A stretch of DNA of 64,000 nt from CAZBEL01 sp964628055 (GCA_964628055.1 CAZVNL010000001.1:115222-179221), one strand, 5' to 3'. Shown: positions 9,090 to 18,874, numbered from the stretch's first letter. Numbers and translations are program-made. Notes: generated from the sequence alone by a model not told the origin.

Positions 9090-10471
9090 CACCGTTGCAA
9101 CCAATGGATATCAAGGACAGACGCGTTACCATTCTGGGGATGGCGAAAAGTGGTATCGCTGCAGCACAGTTAGCCAAAACCCTGGGAGCGGAAGTTTTCA
9201 TCAGCGACCAACAATCCTCTCCCGAGCTAAAAGCGCGCTTAGCGAGCCTCAATAAACAAGATATTCCCGGGGAGATTGGCGGACACAGTAAGCGAATCTT
9301 TGAGGCTAATTTGTGGGTTCTCTCCCCAGGTGTACCCAAGGAATCCAAAGTGGTGCAAGCTGCTCTTCGAAACAATATCGACGTCGTGGGAGAGATCGAA
9401 TTCGCCAGTTGGTTCACTACCGCGCCTATCTTGGCCGTTACGGGATCCAACGGCAAAACCACCACCGTTAACATCCTGGCCCGCATGTGCCAAACTTCCG
9501 AAGTGCAAGCCACTTTAGCGGGAAATGTGGGCATTCCTTTCTCTCAAAAAGTACGGGAAGATTTACAGTCACCAGAACCCAAACGGGTGTTTGTCCTGGA
9601 AATCTCCAGTTTCCAGATGGAGTTCGTCCGACGCTTTCGCCCACAGGTGGCCCTTTATCTCAACATCACTCCCGATCATTTAAACCGCCACCCTTCCATG
9701 GAGGCTTACGTCCAGGTAAAATTAAATATGGTCCGCAACCAAACAGACCGGGACTACCTCGTTTATAATGCTGACGACCCGTTCCTCAGGGAGTGTTTTC
9801 GGACCGGCACGGCAAACAGAGTTCCGTTCAGTCTGGGAACGGTTGCCGGGGCCCCATTTTCCCTGAATGCCACCAAAATTTACACCTCAACCCACGAACC
9901 CCTCATTGAACTAAAGGAAATTCTCCTGCCAGGGAAACACAATCTCTCTAACCTATTAGGGGCGGCAACGGCCGCGCAGGTGTTTGGAATTCCTACGCCA
10001 CAAATTGCCGACACCATGCGGACTTTCCGGGGTATCCCTCACCGCCTGGAACCCGCTGGCACCCTTGATGGCATCACCTTTATCAACGACTCCAAGGCTA
10101 CCAACGTGGAGGCGGTAAAAGTGGCCCTGGCGAGTTACTCCCAACCCATTATCCTCATCTTAGGAGGTCTGGATAAAGGGGGCGACTTTGGAGCACTCCT
10201 TCCTCATACCAAGCAAAAAGTCAAAGAAGTCTTGGCTATCGGCCAAGCACGGGAAAAGATCTCAACGGTATTCAGGGATGCGGTAAGATCGATCGCGGTG
10301 ACCGATCTTAAAAAAGCCGTTGAGATCGCTCATCGGCACGCTGTTCCTGGGGACATAATTCTATTGTCCCCAGGATGTGCCAGCTTTGACCAATTCACCA
10401 ACTACGAAGAACGTGGGGAAGTGTTCAAAACTTTCGTGAAACAGTTAGGTGCAACCCTTGATGTATCTTAA
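9086..10471 (+). CDS. murD: UDP-MurNAc-L-alanine--D-glutamate ligase MurD
   Basis: A 461-residue Mur ligase that adds D-glutamate. It shows an N-terminal Rossmann-like UDP-binding domain (VTILGMAKSGIAAAQLAK), the ATP loop VTGSNGKTTTV at about residues 117-127, LEISSFQME, and the C-terminal FINDSKATN and LSPGCASFDQF motifs diagnostic of MurD. It overlaps mraY by four bases and ftsW by 11. Confidence 0.97.
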   Translation: MTPLQPMDIKDRRVTILGMAKSGIAAAQLAKTLGAEVFISDQQSSPELKARLASLNKQDIPGEIGGHSKRIFEANLWVLSPGVPKESKVVQAALRNNIDVVGEIEFASWFTTAPILAVTGSNGKTTTVNILARMCQTSEVQATLAGNVGIPFSQKVREDLQSPEPKRVFVLEISSFQMEFVRRFRPQVALYLNITPDHLNRHPSMEAYVQVKLNMVRNQTDRDYLVYNADDPFLRECFRTGTANRVPFSLGTVAGAPFSLNATKIYTSTHEPLIELKEILLPGKHNLSNLLGAATAAQVFGIPTPQIADTMRTFRGIPHRLEPAGTLDGITFINDSKATNVEAVKVALASYSQPIILILGGLDKGGDFGALLPHTKQKVKEVLAIGQAREKISTVFRDAVRSIAVTDLKKAVEIAHRHAVPGDIILLSPGCASFDQFTNYEERGEVFKTFVKQLGATLDVS

Positions 10472-11609
10472 CATTACGATCAAGAAGTACGATCGCCTCC
10501 TCTTAGGAGCCATTGTCCTGCTGTGCATCGTTGGGACGGTTATGCTCTTTAGCGCCAGCATTTCCCTTTCCCTCGAAGAGACCCAGGGACAACGGGATAT
10601 GGTGTACCTCCAGGCCCACCTGAGACGCTTGCTAATCGGGTTTATAGCCCTGGGCTTTTTTCTCCTGCTGGACTATCGTTATCTAAAACACCTTGCCCTT
10701 TACGCCTTGATTGGTACCATCGTTATCCTGATCCTCACCAAAGGAATCTCGCTCCTCAAGGGACAGAGTTTCCCCGCCCGGTGGCTGTTTGTGGGTCCCT
10801 TTTCCATCCAAACCTCTGAGATTGCCCGACTGGCCCTCATCATTTACCTGGCCAGCTACCTGGACCGGAAACGGGAAGCTATAAAAAACTTTACGGAAGG
10901 TTTTTTGCCTCCCGTATTGATCATTGGGTTAGTCGTAGCACTCATCGTGATCCAACCTGACTTCAGCACGGCTGCTATGATGGCGCTTTTGGGGTTCACC
11001 ATGCTGTATATTGGGGGAGCTCGGTTCCCCCATCTATTGGCTACCGCCACCACCTCCCTGCTGGTAATGGTCCCCGTGATGCTCTTAAAACCCTATCGAA
11101 TTAAACGCATTCTGTCCTATTTCCGTCCCGATTCGGTGAGCGCCGAAGACCTGTACCAGATAAAACAATCTCTCATTAGCATTGGTAATGGTGGCCTGTT
11201 TGGCCTGGGGTTGGGGAATAGCCTGGGTAAAGACCTTTTCCTTCCCACTCCCCACACAGACTTTATTTTCGCCATCATCGGGGAGGAAACCGGCTTCATC
11301 GGGGCCATGTTGGTGATTACCCTCTTCCTCTTCATTTTTCAACGGGGAATCAAAATCGCCAAGGATTGCACCGACCCTTTTGGCGTTCTACTGGCCATTG
11401 GAATTGTCTTTTCTTTCGTGAGTTACGCTTTCATCAATGCGGCGGTAGTCACTTCACTGCTACCCACGACGGGCTTGCCCATGCCGTTCATTAGTTACGG
11501 GGGTTCAGGCCTGGTAATTAACATGGTAAGCATGGGAATCCTGCTCAATATTAGCCAGTCAAAACGGTCCATTGCCCGCCCACCCTGGAGACAACGACAA
11601 TATGAATGA
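10461..11609 (+). CDS. ftsW: Peptidoglycan glycosyltransferase FtsW (SEDS family)
   Basis: A 382-residue membrane protein with about ten hydrophobic segments. SEDS proteins polymerise lipid II into glycan strands; FtsW is the septal version, working with the class B PBP encoded four genes upstream. The motif GLGLGNSLGKDLFLPTPHTDFIFA (split here at GLGLGNS, then PTPHTDFIFA) and the C-terminal PTTGLPMPFISYGGSGL segment are characteristic. ATG 10461 is preferred; a GTG at 10449 would add four residues. It overlaps murD by 11 bases and murG by 8. Confidence 0.95.
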   Translation: MYLNITIKKYDRLLLGAIVLLCIVGTVMLFSASISLSLEETQGQRDMVYLQAHLRRLLIGFIALGFFLLLDYRYLKHLALYALIGTIVILILTKGISLLKGQSFPARWLFVGPFSIQTSEIARLALIIYLASYLDRKREAIKNFTEGFLPPVLIIGLVVALIVIQPDFSTAAMMALLGFTMLYIGGARFPHLLATATTSLLVMVPVMLLKPYRIKRILSYFRPDSVSAEDLYQIKQSLISIGNGGLFGLGLGNSLGKDLFLPTPHTDFIFAIIGEETGFIGAMLVITLFLFIFQRGIKIAKDCTDPFGVLLAIGIVFSFVSYAFINAAVVTSLLPTTGLPMPFISYGGSGLVINMVSMGILLNISQSKRSIARPPWRQRQYE

Positions 11610-12704
11610 GCAATATCGTATTCTAATCGCGGGTGGTGGAACAGGTGGACACCTCTACCCCGCCTTGGCCATCGGAGCAGAACTACAACGACGAGTACCG
11701 AACTGTAAAATACACTATGTAGGGACCAGTTTAGGGATCGATGGAACCATTTTCGATACACAAGGAGTGGAATACATTCTCCTTCCCATCAAGGGATTCC
11801 AACGAGGAGTTTCCTGGAATAGTATCAGAAAAAACGTACTGCTTCCCGGAAGATTGTTACGCGCCTACCGACAGGCGAAAAAACTTGTGGAGACGTTCCA
11901 ACCGCAGGTGACGGTGGGAACGGGCGGTTACGCCAGCGCCCTTCCACTGCACATCGCCACCAAAAAAGGAATCCCGGCCTTGATCCAGGAGCAGAACTCG
12001 ATTCCCGGTTTAACGACGCGTTGGCTGGCAGGACGGGTAGCGTATGTGTGCACCAGTTATCCGGAAACAGCCACTTATCTTAAAAAAAAAACTGCCGGCT
12101 CATGGGCAACCCGGTGCGACCAGGAATTAATGCAGGGAATCGCATGAGTGCTGCCCAAGAATTCCAGCTAAACGAGAAGAAAAAAACGCTTTTTATCTTC
12201 GGTGGGAGTCAAGGGTCAGCGACCTTAAACCGCTATGCCACACATCTCGTAGAAACCCTCCCTTCGCAGGACATCCAAATCCTGTGGCAAACGGGAATTC
12301 CTCACTATTACCAATACAAACATTTAGAGACGCCCCTGGTTAAAATTTTACCTTACGTGGAAAACATGCCGGCAGCCTACGCTCTCAGCGACTTAGTGTT
12401 ATCCCGCGCCGGGGCCCTGACACTCTCGGAGATTACCGTTTGTGGCCGACCCAGCGTCCTGATTCCACTCCCCTTTGCAGCAGGAGATCACCAGACTAAA
12501 AACGCTCAGTCTCTGGTGACAGCGGGAGCCGCCATGATGATCCCGGAGAAAGACCTTTCCCCCGCATTGATCACGAGTACCATCGTCGGACTTTTACACG
12601 ACCAAGAGCGGTTGCAGGAGATGGCCAGGGTCGCCCTTCAACTGGGAAAACCCCGGGCTACTGAAACCATCGTGGACCTCATTCTGGAATTGGTCGAAAG
12701 CTGA
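11602..12704 (+). CDS. murG: UDP-GlcNAc:lipid I transferase MurG, interrupted by a -1 frameshift at an A10 run
   Basis: MurG makes lipid II at the inner face of the membrane. The N-terminal half (11602 to about 12090) has the GGGTGGHLYPALA loop and TVGTGGYASALP. The C-terminal half, read in the -1 frame, has GNPVRPGI, FGGSQGSATLN, SRAGALTLSEI and IPLPFAAGDHQTKNAQ. The frames meet at ten A (12082-12091). Without a shift translation ends at 12147 after 181 residues, losing the UDP-GlcNAc-binding domain. A -1 shift gives about 367 residues, the normal MurG length. The C-terminal frame also has an internal ATG at 12102. Either the chromosome has lost one A, the sequence has a homopolymer error, or slippage produces full-length protein. 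MurG is essential, so a dead gene is unlikely. Confidence 0.93.
12082..12091 (+). other. A10 slippery run inside murG (frameshift site)
   Basis: Ten consecutive A read in the zero frame as CTT-AAA-AAA-AAA-ACT. This contains the A-AAA-AAA heptamer on which ribosomes can slip -1, and runs of nine or more A also cause RNA polymerase slippage. After a -1 shift the frame continues AAC-TGC-CGG into the conserved GNPVRP motif. Just downstream GCCGG (12094-12098) can pair with CCGGT (12111-12115), a weak five-pair hairpin. Confidence 0.6.
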
Positions 12705-14092
12705 TGTTTCGCAAAGTCAACCAGGTTCATTTCGTAGGTATCGGTGGTATTGGCATGAGCGGGATCGCCGAACTACTCCTAAACTTGGGGTTCACGATCA
12801 CCGGGTCTGATCTGCAGAACTCGGAATTAATCGAGAATTTACGACGCAAAGGCGCCACCATTTACCGAGGTCACCAGGCTTCCCAGATTGCCGGGGCTGA
12901 TGCTTTGGTGTATTCCAGCGCCGTACGGGAAGACAACCCGGAGCTCATTGCGGCCCGGGAACGGGGCCTCCCTGTAATCCGACGAGCGGAAATGTTAGGG
13001 GAACTCATCGCTGTTAAAGAAACCAGCATCGGTGTGGGAGGCACTCACGGGAAAACTACCACTTCCTCCTTAATCGGGGCGGTACTTTCCAGCGCTGGGC
13101 TGGACCCGACGTTAGTCGTGGGGGGACTGGTGAAGAATATCGATACCAACTCCCAATTAGGATCCGGGGACATTATCGTCGTGGAAGCAGACGAATTCGA
13201 TCGCAGTTTCCTGGCTCTCCGGCCTACTATCGCCGTGGTCACGAATATCGAATTAGAACACACGGACTGCTACGCCAACTTGGAGGACTTACAAAACGCC
13301 TTCACCCAATTCTGCAACTCGGTACCCTTCTACGGCGCGGTTATTACCTGCCCTGACTCTCCTGGGGTCCAGGAAATTCTGGCCCATATCAAGCGCCCGG
13401 TGATCACTTACGGATTTTCCAACCAGGTCGACGTGAGTGCCCGCGATTTTTCCTATCACGAGAATACATCTCGCTTCACGGCCCTGAATAAAGGGCAGTC
13501 CCTGGGTACCGTCAACCTTCAAATCCCCGGTAAGCACAATATTCTCAATTCCCTGGCAGCTATTGCCCTGGGACTGGAGATGGGAATTTCCTTCGACAAA
13601 ATTGCCGCTGGCTTAACGGCATATAGTGGTGTGCGTCGACGCTTCGAGATCAAGGGTATTGCCCACGACGTCATGGTGGTGGACGACTATGCTCACCATC
13701 CCACGGAGGTAACAGTAACCTTGCGGGCTGCTCGGAGGGGTTGGGACCGCCGGATCGTGGCCGTATTCCAGCCACACTTGTTCACGCGGACTCGCGACTT
13801 CTACCGCGATTTTGCCACAGCTTTCCTGGAATGTGACGTCTTGGTGGTGACCGATATTTACCCCGCCCGGGAGCGTGAAATTCCCGGAATTACCGGAGAA
13901 TTGGTGACCCGGGCTGCCAGAACCTCAGGACATAAACAGGTTTATTACGTCCCTGAGCTTAAGAACCTCCCCGAGCAGTTAGATGAAATCGTTCGGGGGG
14001 GAGATATGATCCTCACTATTGGCGCCGGAAGCATCTGGCGCTATGCCGAGTCATACTACCAACATTTAAAAGAACGTGAAACATTATCTTGA
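12704..14092 (+). CDS. murC: UDP-N-acetylmuramate--L-alanine ligase MurC
   Basis: A 462-residue Mur ligase adding the first stem amino acid. It has the N-terminal HFVGIGGIGMSGIAELL Rossmann motif, the ATP loop GVGGTHGKTTTSS at about residues 109-121, the VVEADEFDRSFL metal and substrate segment, and the C-terminal VVDDYAHHPTEV and FQPHLFTRTR motifs specific to MurC. The start overlaps the murG stop (TGATG). The 3' end overlaps murB by 17 bases if murB uses its GTG. Confidence 0.97.
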   Translation: MFRKVNQVHFVGIGGIGMSGIAELLLNLGFTITGSDLQNSELIENLRRKGATIYRGHQASQIAGADALVYSSAVREDNPELIAARERGLPVIRRAEMLGELIAVKETSIGVGGTHGKTTTSSLIGAVLSSAGLDPTLVVGGLVKNIDTNSQLGSGDIIVVEADEFDRSFLALRPTIAVVTNIELEHTDCYANLEDLQNAFTQFCNSVPFYGAVITCPDSPGVQEILAHIKRPVITYGFSNQVDVSARDFSYHENTSRFTALNKGQSLGTVNLQIPGKHNILNSLAAIALGLEMGISFDKIAAGLTAYSGVRRRFEIKGIAHDVMVVDDYAHHPTEVTVTLRAARRGWDRRIVAVFQPHLFTRTRDFYRDFATAFLECDVLVVTDIYPAREREIPGITGELVTRAARTSGHKQVYYVPELKNLPEQLDEIVRGGDMILTIGAGSIWRYAESYYQHLKERETLS

Positions 14093-15014
14093 CGCTAAAC
14101 TCATAGCCATGTTGCAGTCACAGCTAACTGGTACCTTGCTGGTGGATGAACCTCTCGCACGCCACACGAGCTATGGCATCGGTGGCCCGGTGGAAGCGTT
14201 TATCACCCCCTCCAACCGCGAGGAACTGGCAACCCTCTTGCGTATGGCTTACGAGCACGCCATCCCTTTTTATGTTGTCGGTTCCGGCTCCAACCTGCTG
14301 GTGGCGGACGAAGGTCTTCCTGGCATCGCCATCTGCTTGGAAAAAGTATTCAATCGCATAGCGATACAGAGTGGTGAGGTCTATGCCGAGGCGGGAGTAA
14401 AACTAAATCATTTAGTCCACCTGACCATGCAACACCATCTCCAAGGATTGGAGACCCTGGGAGGTATTCCCGGGACCGTTGGGGGGGCTCTGGTCATGAA
14501 CGCTGGCGCTTTCGGAACAGAGATATCAAACGTGCTTGTCTCCATAGAGATTATGACCAACCAGGGCGTTTCCCAGGTGCTATTGTCCAATGAATTGCAG
14601 TTCGGTTATCGTCAATCCAGCTTTCGACCCGAGGACATTATTTTAGGGGCAACGTTGCATCTTACTACGGGTGATCCCCAGGCCATCCAGGCACGGTATC
14701 GTGAAGTGAGTCAAAAACGGACACAGACGCAACCGTTAAATAAGCGCTCCGTGGGCAGCATTTTCAAAAACCCCAAGCCGGGGCTCTCCGCCGGTCAACT
14801 AATCGACCAGGCAGGTCTAAAGGGCACCCGGCATGGAGAGGCGGAAATATCGACGCTACACGCCAATTTCTTCATCAACCACGGCCGCGCCCAGGCAGCC
14901 GACATCGTGGCCTTAATCCGCCTGGCCCGGGAAAAAGTCCAAAAACAATTCGGCATCCACTTAGAATTGGAAGTGACTCCACTGGGCTTCCCCCCAGGAA
15001 CGTTGGAAGCATGA
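14076..15014 (+). CDS. murB: UDP-N-acetylenolpyruvoylglucosamine reductase MurB
   Basis: A 312-residue FAD enzyme that reduces enolpyruvyl-UDP-GlcNAc to UDP-MurNAc with NADPH. It has the HTSYGIGGPVEAF entry motif, the FAD-binding VVGSGSNLLVAD, the LGGIPGTVGGALVMNAGAFG core, YRQSSFR, and KRSVGSIFKNP with the catalytic Ser. This is a type II MurB like that of Gram-positives. The GTG start at 14076 gives an N-terminus of normal length before EPLARHT; an ATG at 14109 is the alternative. No ddl gene lies between murB and ftsQ, unlike in many Proteobacteria. Confidence 0.94.
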   Translation: MKHYLDAKLIAMLQSQLTGTLLVDEPLARHTSYGIGGPVEAFITPSNREELATLLRMAYEHAIPFYVVGSGSNLLVADEGLPGIAICLEKVFNRIAIQSGEVYAEAGVKLNHLVHLTMQHHLQGLETLGGIPGTVGGALVMNAGAFGTEISNVLVSIEIMTNQGVSQVLLSNELQFGYRQSSFRPEDIILGATLHLTTGDPQAIQARYREVSQKRTQTQPLNKRSVGSIFKNPKPGLSAGQLIDQAGLKGTRHGEAEISTLHANFFINHGRAQAADIVALIRLAREKVQKQFGIHLELEVTPLGFPPGTLEA

Positions 15015-15769
15015 AAAAGAAACGACCCTCTAGCGGACATGTCCTAATTTTTCTCTCCCTCGTGGTTGGAGTAGGAAACTTAATAATTGCCGCAGCGGCG
15101 TGGGCGGAATATACCGGTATGACGAAAATCCAGTCGATCAAATTCGCCGGGGCCCAGCTCCTACCCGCCAAAGAATACGAACGAGCCCTGCAACCCTTAC
15201 TGGGGGTGCCTTTAAAAGAAATCGAGCTTAACGATGTGCGCCTTTTATTGGAGGCCCATCCTTTTGTTAAAGCCGCCCGCGTGAGCCGCCATTACCCCTA
15301 CACCCTGCGCGTGGAAATTAGCGAACGTCAACCTATCGCCATGCTGAATCTAAAACCGATCATGTTCGTGGACAGTAAAGGGGTAATTCTCCCGGATATG
15401 GGACTCAGCGACAACCTGTTACTTCCCACCTTATCGGGTTTTAACCCAACACCGGAGCTGTATCCCCCGGGGCATGAAACCGGGTCTCAAAAAGTACAGG
15501 AAAGCGTGCGTTTACTGAACCAAATCATGGCTGTGGCCCCGGCGCTTTACGACAACCTGTCAGAAATCCTCTTGAACAGCCAGGATGAATACGTATTCGT
15601 CCTTTCAGAATATCCTACCCATATTGTCATCGGGCGGGAGAATATCTGGGAGAAAATCAAACTCTTGAATGCTTTTGAGAATACCATTGGTGGGCCACAA
15701 AACCTCTCCCAGTATCGTTATCTTGATTTGAGGTACAAGAACCAGATCGTCGCCAGGGAGCGAGCATGA
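15011..15769 (+). CDS. ftsQ: Cell division protein FtsQ/DivIB
   Basis: A 252-residue bitopic protein: basic cytoplasmic end, one membrane helix at about residues 12-32, a POTRA domain at about 36-108 (IQSIKFAGAQLLPAKEYERAL...ISERQPIAMLN), then the FtsQ beta domain. FtsQ scaffolds FtsB/FtsL at the septum. Sequence similarity in this family is low; the position between murB and ftsA and the POTRA pattern support the call. Both ends overlap neighbours by four bases (ATGA). Confidence 0.9.
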   Translation: MKKKRPSSGHVLIFLSLVVGVGNLIIAAAAWAEYTGMTKIQSIKFAGAQLLPAKEYERALQPLLGVPLKEIELNDVRLLLEAHPFVKAARVSRHYPYTLRVEISERQPIAMLNLKPIMFVDSKGVILPDMGLSDNLLLPTLSGFNPTPELYPPGHETGSQKVQESVRLLNQIMAVAPALYDNLSEILLNSQDEYVFVLSEYPTHIVIGRENIWEKIKLLNAFENTIGGPQNLSQYRYLDLRYKNQIVARERA

Positions 15770-17037
15770 AGCGGCTGAAAAAAACCGTTGAAAAAAATTG
15801 TCACGTAGGGCTCGATATTGGCTCCAGTCGTGTGGTATGCGCCATTGTCACCACCGACGTGGTGGAAAAGCGGATAAAGCTCCTGGGGTTGGGAGAAGCG
15901 CATTCAACGGGGATCAAAAAGGGTTGTATCATCCATCGTGACCGAACGATTGAAGAAATTGAAAAGGCCCTGGCTGACGCTGAAATGATGGCCAACACAA
16001 AAGTGAGCCGTGTCGTGCTGAGCACTACTGGGGAGCATATCCGGGGCATTAATACCCAGGGCGCCATTGCCGTCCAGAAGGGTGCCGTGTCGGCGCTACC
16101 GGTAGAACACGAAATCACGAAACAGGACGTCCATCGGGTGCTGGAATTGGCCAAGGCCATCTCCCTCCCTGCCGATCGGGACATCCTCCACGTCATGCCC
16201 CAGGAATTCCTCATCGACACCATGGATGGAATCAAAGACCCGGTGGGAATGACCGGTCGACGCCTGGAAGCTAAAGTTCACCTCATTACCATGGCGGTGA
16301 CGGCTGCTAAAAACCTGCTGCACTGTGTAGAAGAGTTAGGACTCGAAGTAGAGGGGCTGGTTTTTCAAGCCCTGGCTGCTTCCCTCTCGGCCTTAGATGA
16401 CGATGAAAAAAATTTAGGGGTCGCTTTAGTGGACATTGGCGCTGGCACCACCGACGTGGCTATCTATCACGAGGGAGGACTTCGTCACACGGCTGTCTTA
16501 GGAATCGGCGCTTCAAGCATAACCAATGACATCGCCGTGATGCTTCAAATTGGCTTGGAAGAAGCCGAAAAGATTAAAAAAACCTATGCTTCGGCTAAGG
16601 CATCCATGTCCTCCACCGATCTGGAGTTCGAGTTACCGGTGAAAAACGGAGACCTGGCCCGGAAAATTTCGGAACATGAGTTATCCCGCTACGTGGAAGC
16701 CAGGATGATCGAAATTTTGCAACTTATATTGCGGGAAATCTCGCGTGCTGATATTAAGGAGAAGCTTACTTACGGGGTGGTCTTTACGGGAGGGGGCGCC
16801 CAGTTGCGAAACCTCGTTCCGTTGGCTCAGGAAATCCTGAATATGCCCGTGAGGATAGGCCATCCCAAGGGACTGAGCGGAGCCGTGGACATTGCTTCCA
16901 CGCCGGAATACGCCACCTGTTTAGGGCTGGCGCAGTGGATAAGCACCTATCGGGATTACCTCCCGGTGGCGCTGCAAGAAAAAACTCTCAAACGGGTCGT
17001 GGATAAAGTAACGTTTTGGATAAAAGAATTTTTCTAA
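15766..17037 (+). CDS. ftsA: Cell division protein FtsA
   Basis: A 423-residue actin-fold ATPase that tethers FtsZ to the membrane. The actin-type phosphate loops GLDIGSSRVVCAI (about 14-26) and LVDIGAGTTDVAIYHEGG (about 220-237), and the adenosine motif FTGGGAQLRNL, are present, as is the 1C-domain region around GEHIRGIN. The C-terminus (VDKVTFWIKEFF) looks like the usual amphipathic membrane-targeting helix. It lies 48 bp before ftsZ. Confidence 0.96.
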   Translation: MKRLKKTVEKNCHVGLDIGSSRVVCAIVTTDVVEKRIKLLGLGEAHSTGIKKGCIIHRDRTIEEIEKALADAEMMANTKVSRVVLSTTGEHIRGINTQGAIAVQKGAVSALPVEHEITKQDVHRVLELAKAISLPADRDILHVMPQEFLIDTMDGIKDPVGMTGRRLEAKVHLITMAVTAAKNLLHCVEELGLEVEGLVFQALAASLSALDDDEKNLGVALVDIGAGTTDVAIYHEGGLRHTAVLGIGASSITNDIAVMLQIGLEEAEKIKKTYASAKASMSSTDLEFELPVKNGDLARKISEHELSRYVEARMIEILQLILREISRADIKEKLTYGVVFTGGGAQLRNLVPLAQEILNMPVRIGHPKGLSGAVDIASTPEYATCLGLAQWISTYRDYLPVALQEKTLKRVVDKVTFWIKEFF

Positions 17038-17085
17038 GGAAAGAAGGACCCACAACCAAGGAAACCAAACTAAAGGAGAACGACT

Positions 17086-18282
17086 ATGTTATTTGAATTC
17101 GATACATTAGCAGAACAAAAAGCCAGGTTAAAGGTCATTGGCGTTGGTGGCGCTGGTGGAAATGCGGTAAATCGTATGATCCAGGCGGGAATGTATGGGG
17201 TAGACTTTATAGTGGTTAACACCGATGCCCAGGATCTGGAAAACAATGCTGCCGAACATAAAATTCAGATCGGAAAAAGCCTGACCAAAGGGTTAGGGGC
17301 AGGCGCTCAATCGGACATTGGACGGGAAGCGGTAGAATCGGATGGGGAAGCCATCCGGGCCATGATGGAAGGGGCTGATATGGTCTTTATCACAGCCGGG
17401 ATGGGAGGCGGCACCGGAACTGGTGCGGCGCCCTTGGTGGCGGAAATGTCCCAGGAAATGGATATCCTCACCGTGGGGATTGTTACCCTCCCCTTCCACT
17501 TCGAAGGACCGAAACGCATGAACCGGGCGCTGTCGGGTCTGGGAGAATTGCGTAAAACTTGTGACACGGTTATTGCCATTCCCAACCAGAAGCTCATGTC
17601 CATTGTAGACCACACCACCACCGTGGTGGAGGCCTTCCAGTTAGCGGATTCTATCCTGCACCAGGCGGCGAAGGGCATTTCCGATCTCATCAACGTGCAT
17701 GGATTAATCAATTTAGATTTTGCCGACGTGGAAACGATCATGAAGAACATGGGTGAGGCCATCATGGGAACCGGTCATGCCAGCGGTGAGGAGCGAGCTG
17801 TATTAGCGGCGCAACAGGCTATTTCCAGTCCCTTGTTGGATTCGGCTTCTATCAGTGGTGCCCAGGGAGTGCTGGTTAACATTACCGGTGGCCCTGACCT
17901 GACCCTCATGGAAGTGGACGAGGCCACCTCTATTGTTTTCGAGGAAGCCGGGAAAGATGCCAACATCATCTTCGGGGCGGTCATTGACCCCAATATGGTT
18001 GAGGAAATTCGCGTGACCGTCATTGCCACGGGCTTTAATCAACACCTGTCCACAGAAGAAAACCTGGAAACTAAGGACAGTAAGACCTTCCCCCGGCGGA
18101 AGGATACGCGCGTTCTTACGGAACAGTTGAACGTTCCTCTGCACAATCAGAAAGGGGAGCAAATACCCGCAGTGGAACCAGCCCCAAAATCAAAAACGGC
18201 TTTTCGTTTCGACGATACCAAACCGGTGATTTACGGGGACGATTTGGAAATCCCGGCTTTCATCCGACGGCAACACAAATAA
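17086..18282 (+). CDS. ftsZ: Cell division protein FtsZ
   Basis: A 398-residue tubulin-like GTPase that forms the Z-ring. The sequence shows IGVGGAGGNAVNRM near the N-terminus, the tubulin signature G107-GGTGTGAA, and the T7-loop region NLDFADVETIM. After a linker (about 320-385) comes the conserved C-terminal peptide EIPAFIRRQ, the docking site for FtsA. A strong ribosome-binding site (AAAGGAG) precedes the ATG, fitting the need for more FtsZ than its neighbours. It is the last gene of the cluster, followed by a bidirectional terminator. Confidence 0.98.
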   Translation: MLFEFDTLAEQKARLKVIGVGGAGGNAVNRMIQAGMYGVDFIVVNTDAQDLENNAAEHKIQIGKSLTKGLGAGAQSDIGREAVESDGEAIRAMMEGADMVFITAGMGGGTGTGAAPLVAEMSQEMDILTVGIVTLPFHFEGPKRMNRALSGLGELRKTCDTVIAIPNQKLMSIVDHTTTVVEAFQLADSILHQAAKGISDLINVHGLINLDFADVETIMKNMGEAIMGTGHASGEERAVLAAQQAISSPLLDSASISGAQGVLVNITGGPDLTLMEVDEATSIVFEEAGKDANIIFGAVIDPNMVEEIRVTVIATGFNQHLSTEENLETKDSKTFPRRKDTRVLTEQLNVPLHNQKGEQIPAVEPAPKSKTAFRFDDTKPVIYGDDLEIPAFIRRQHK

Positions 18283-18314
18283 AACCAGAGTTCTCTGTAA
18301 CCTTCATACCTCGG

Positions 18315-18350
18315 AAAAAAAAGCCCTGACCATCGGTCGGGGCTTTTTTT
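18315..18350. terminator. Bidirectional intrinsic terminator between ftsZ and rpmB
   Basis: An 11-pair stem (18321-18331 with 18335-18345, one T-G wobble) with a three-base ATC loop is flanked by an A-run on the left (18315-18322) and a T-run on the right (18344-18350). It can therefore end transcription from both ftsZ (+) and rpmB (-). Confidence 0.9.
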
Positions 18351-18368
18351 CAAACAACCATTGGTAAG

Positions 18369-18605
18369 TTAAATTTTCATTCCCCGTGCCCGGAGCTCAT
18401 TCACCACCCGACGAATCCCCTTTTTATCAATGATCCGCATGCCGCGAGTGGAGACGTTCAAAGTGATATAGCGCTTTTCGTCGGGTAACCAGAACCGCTT
18501 CTTCTGGAGATTGATATTAAAACGCCGACGGATCTTGTTGTGAGCATGGCTCACGTGGTTCCCGAACATGGGCTTTCGACCGGTGACATCGCAGACTCTA
18601 CTCAT
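18369..18605 (-). CDS. rpmB: 50S ribosomal protein L28 (bL28)
   Basis: A 78-residue bL28 with the N-terminal RVCDVTGRKPMFGNHVSHA motif, the basic centre (KIRRRFNINLQKKRF) and ITLNVSTRGMRIIDKKG at the C-terminus. It lacks the zinc-binding Cys pairs found in some bL28 (a single Cys at position 5). A clear ribosome-binding site (GAGGAAA) precedes the ATG. It is monocistronic and converges on ftsZ. Confidence 0.96.
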   Translation of the reverse strand: MSRVCDVTGRKPMFGNHVSHAHNKIRRRFNINLQKKRFWLPDEKRYITLNVSTRGMRIIDKKGIRRVVNELRARGMKI

Positions 18606-18874
18606 AATGATTTCCTCGTACGTTTTGCTAATAAAAAACGGGGCGCAAATTTACGGGGAATATGGAAAAGGGCAAACTACTAAGAATAAACTTAGTGAAA
18701 GATTTAACCTGCGTTAAAATTCACTTAACAATTATAGAGTTTAGTCATCTATGAATTAGTCGATTTGAAAAGGAGATTATTCCACATACTTTCTAAAAAT
18801 GTGGGCAGGAATATTGCAGGTAATCTGCTTTAGGATCAATAAATTCCAAGTGATAAATAATTTTGAAACTCATA

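Noticed and set aside
9082..9534. Minus-strand open frame of 150 codons inside murD
   Set aside because: Antisense to a conserved Mur ligase, with no recognisable protein features.
12102..12704. Open frame starting at ATG 12102 as a separate glycosyltransferase gene
   Set aside because: It is the C-terminal half of MurG; the preceding frame supplies the missing N-terminal half and the join falls in a homopolymer.
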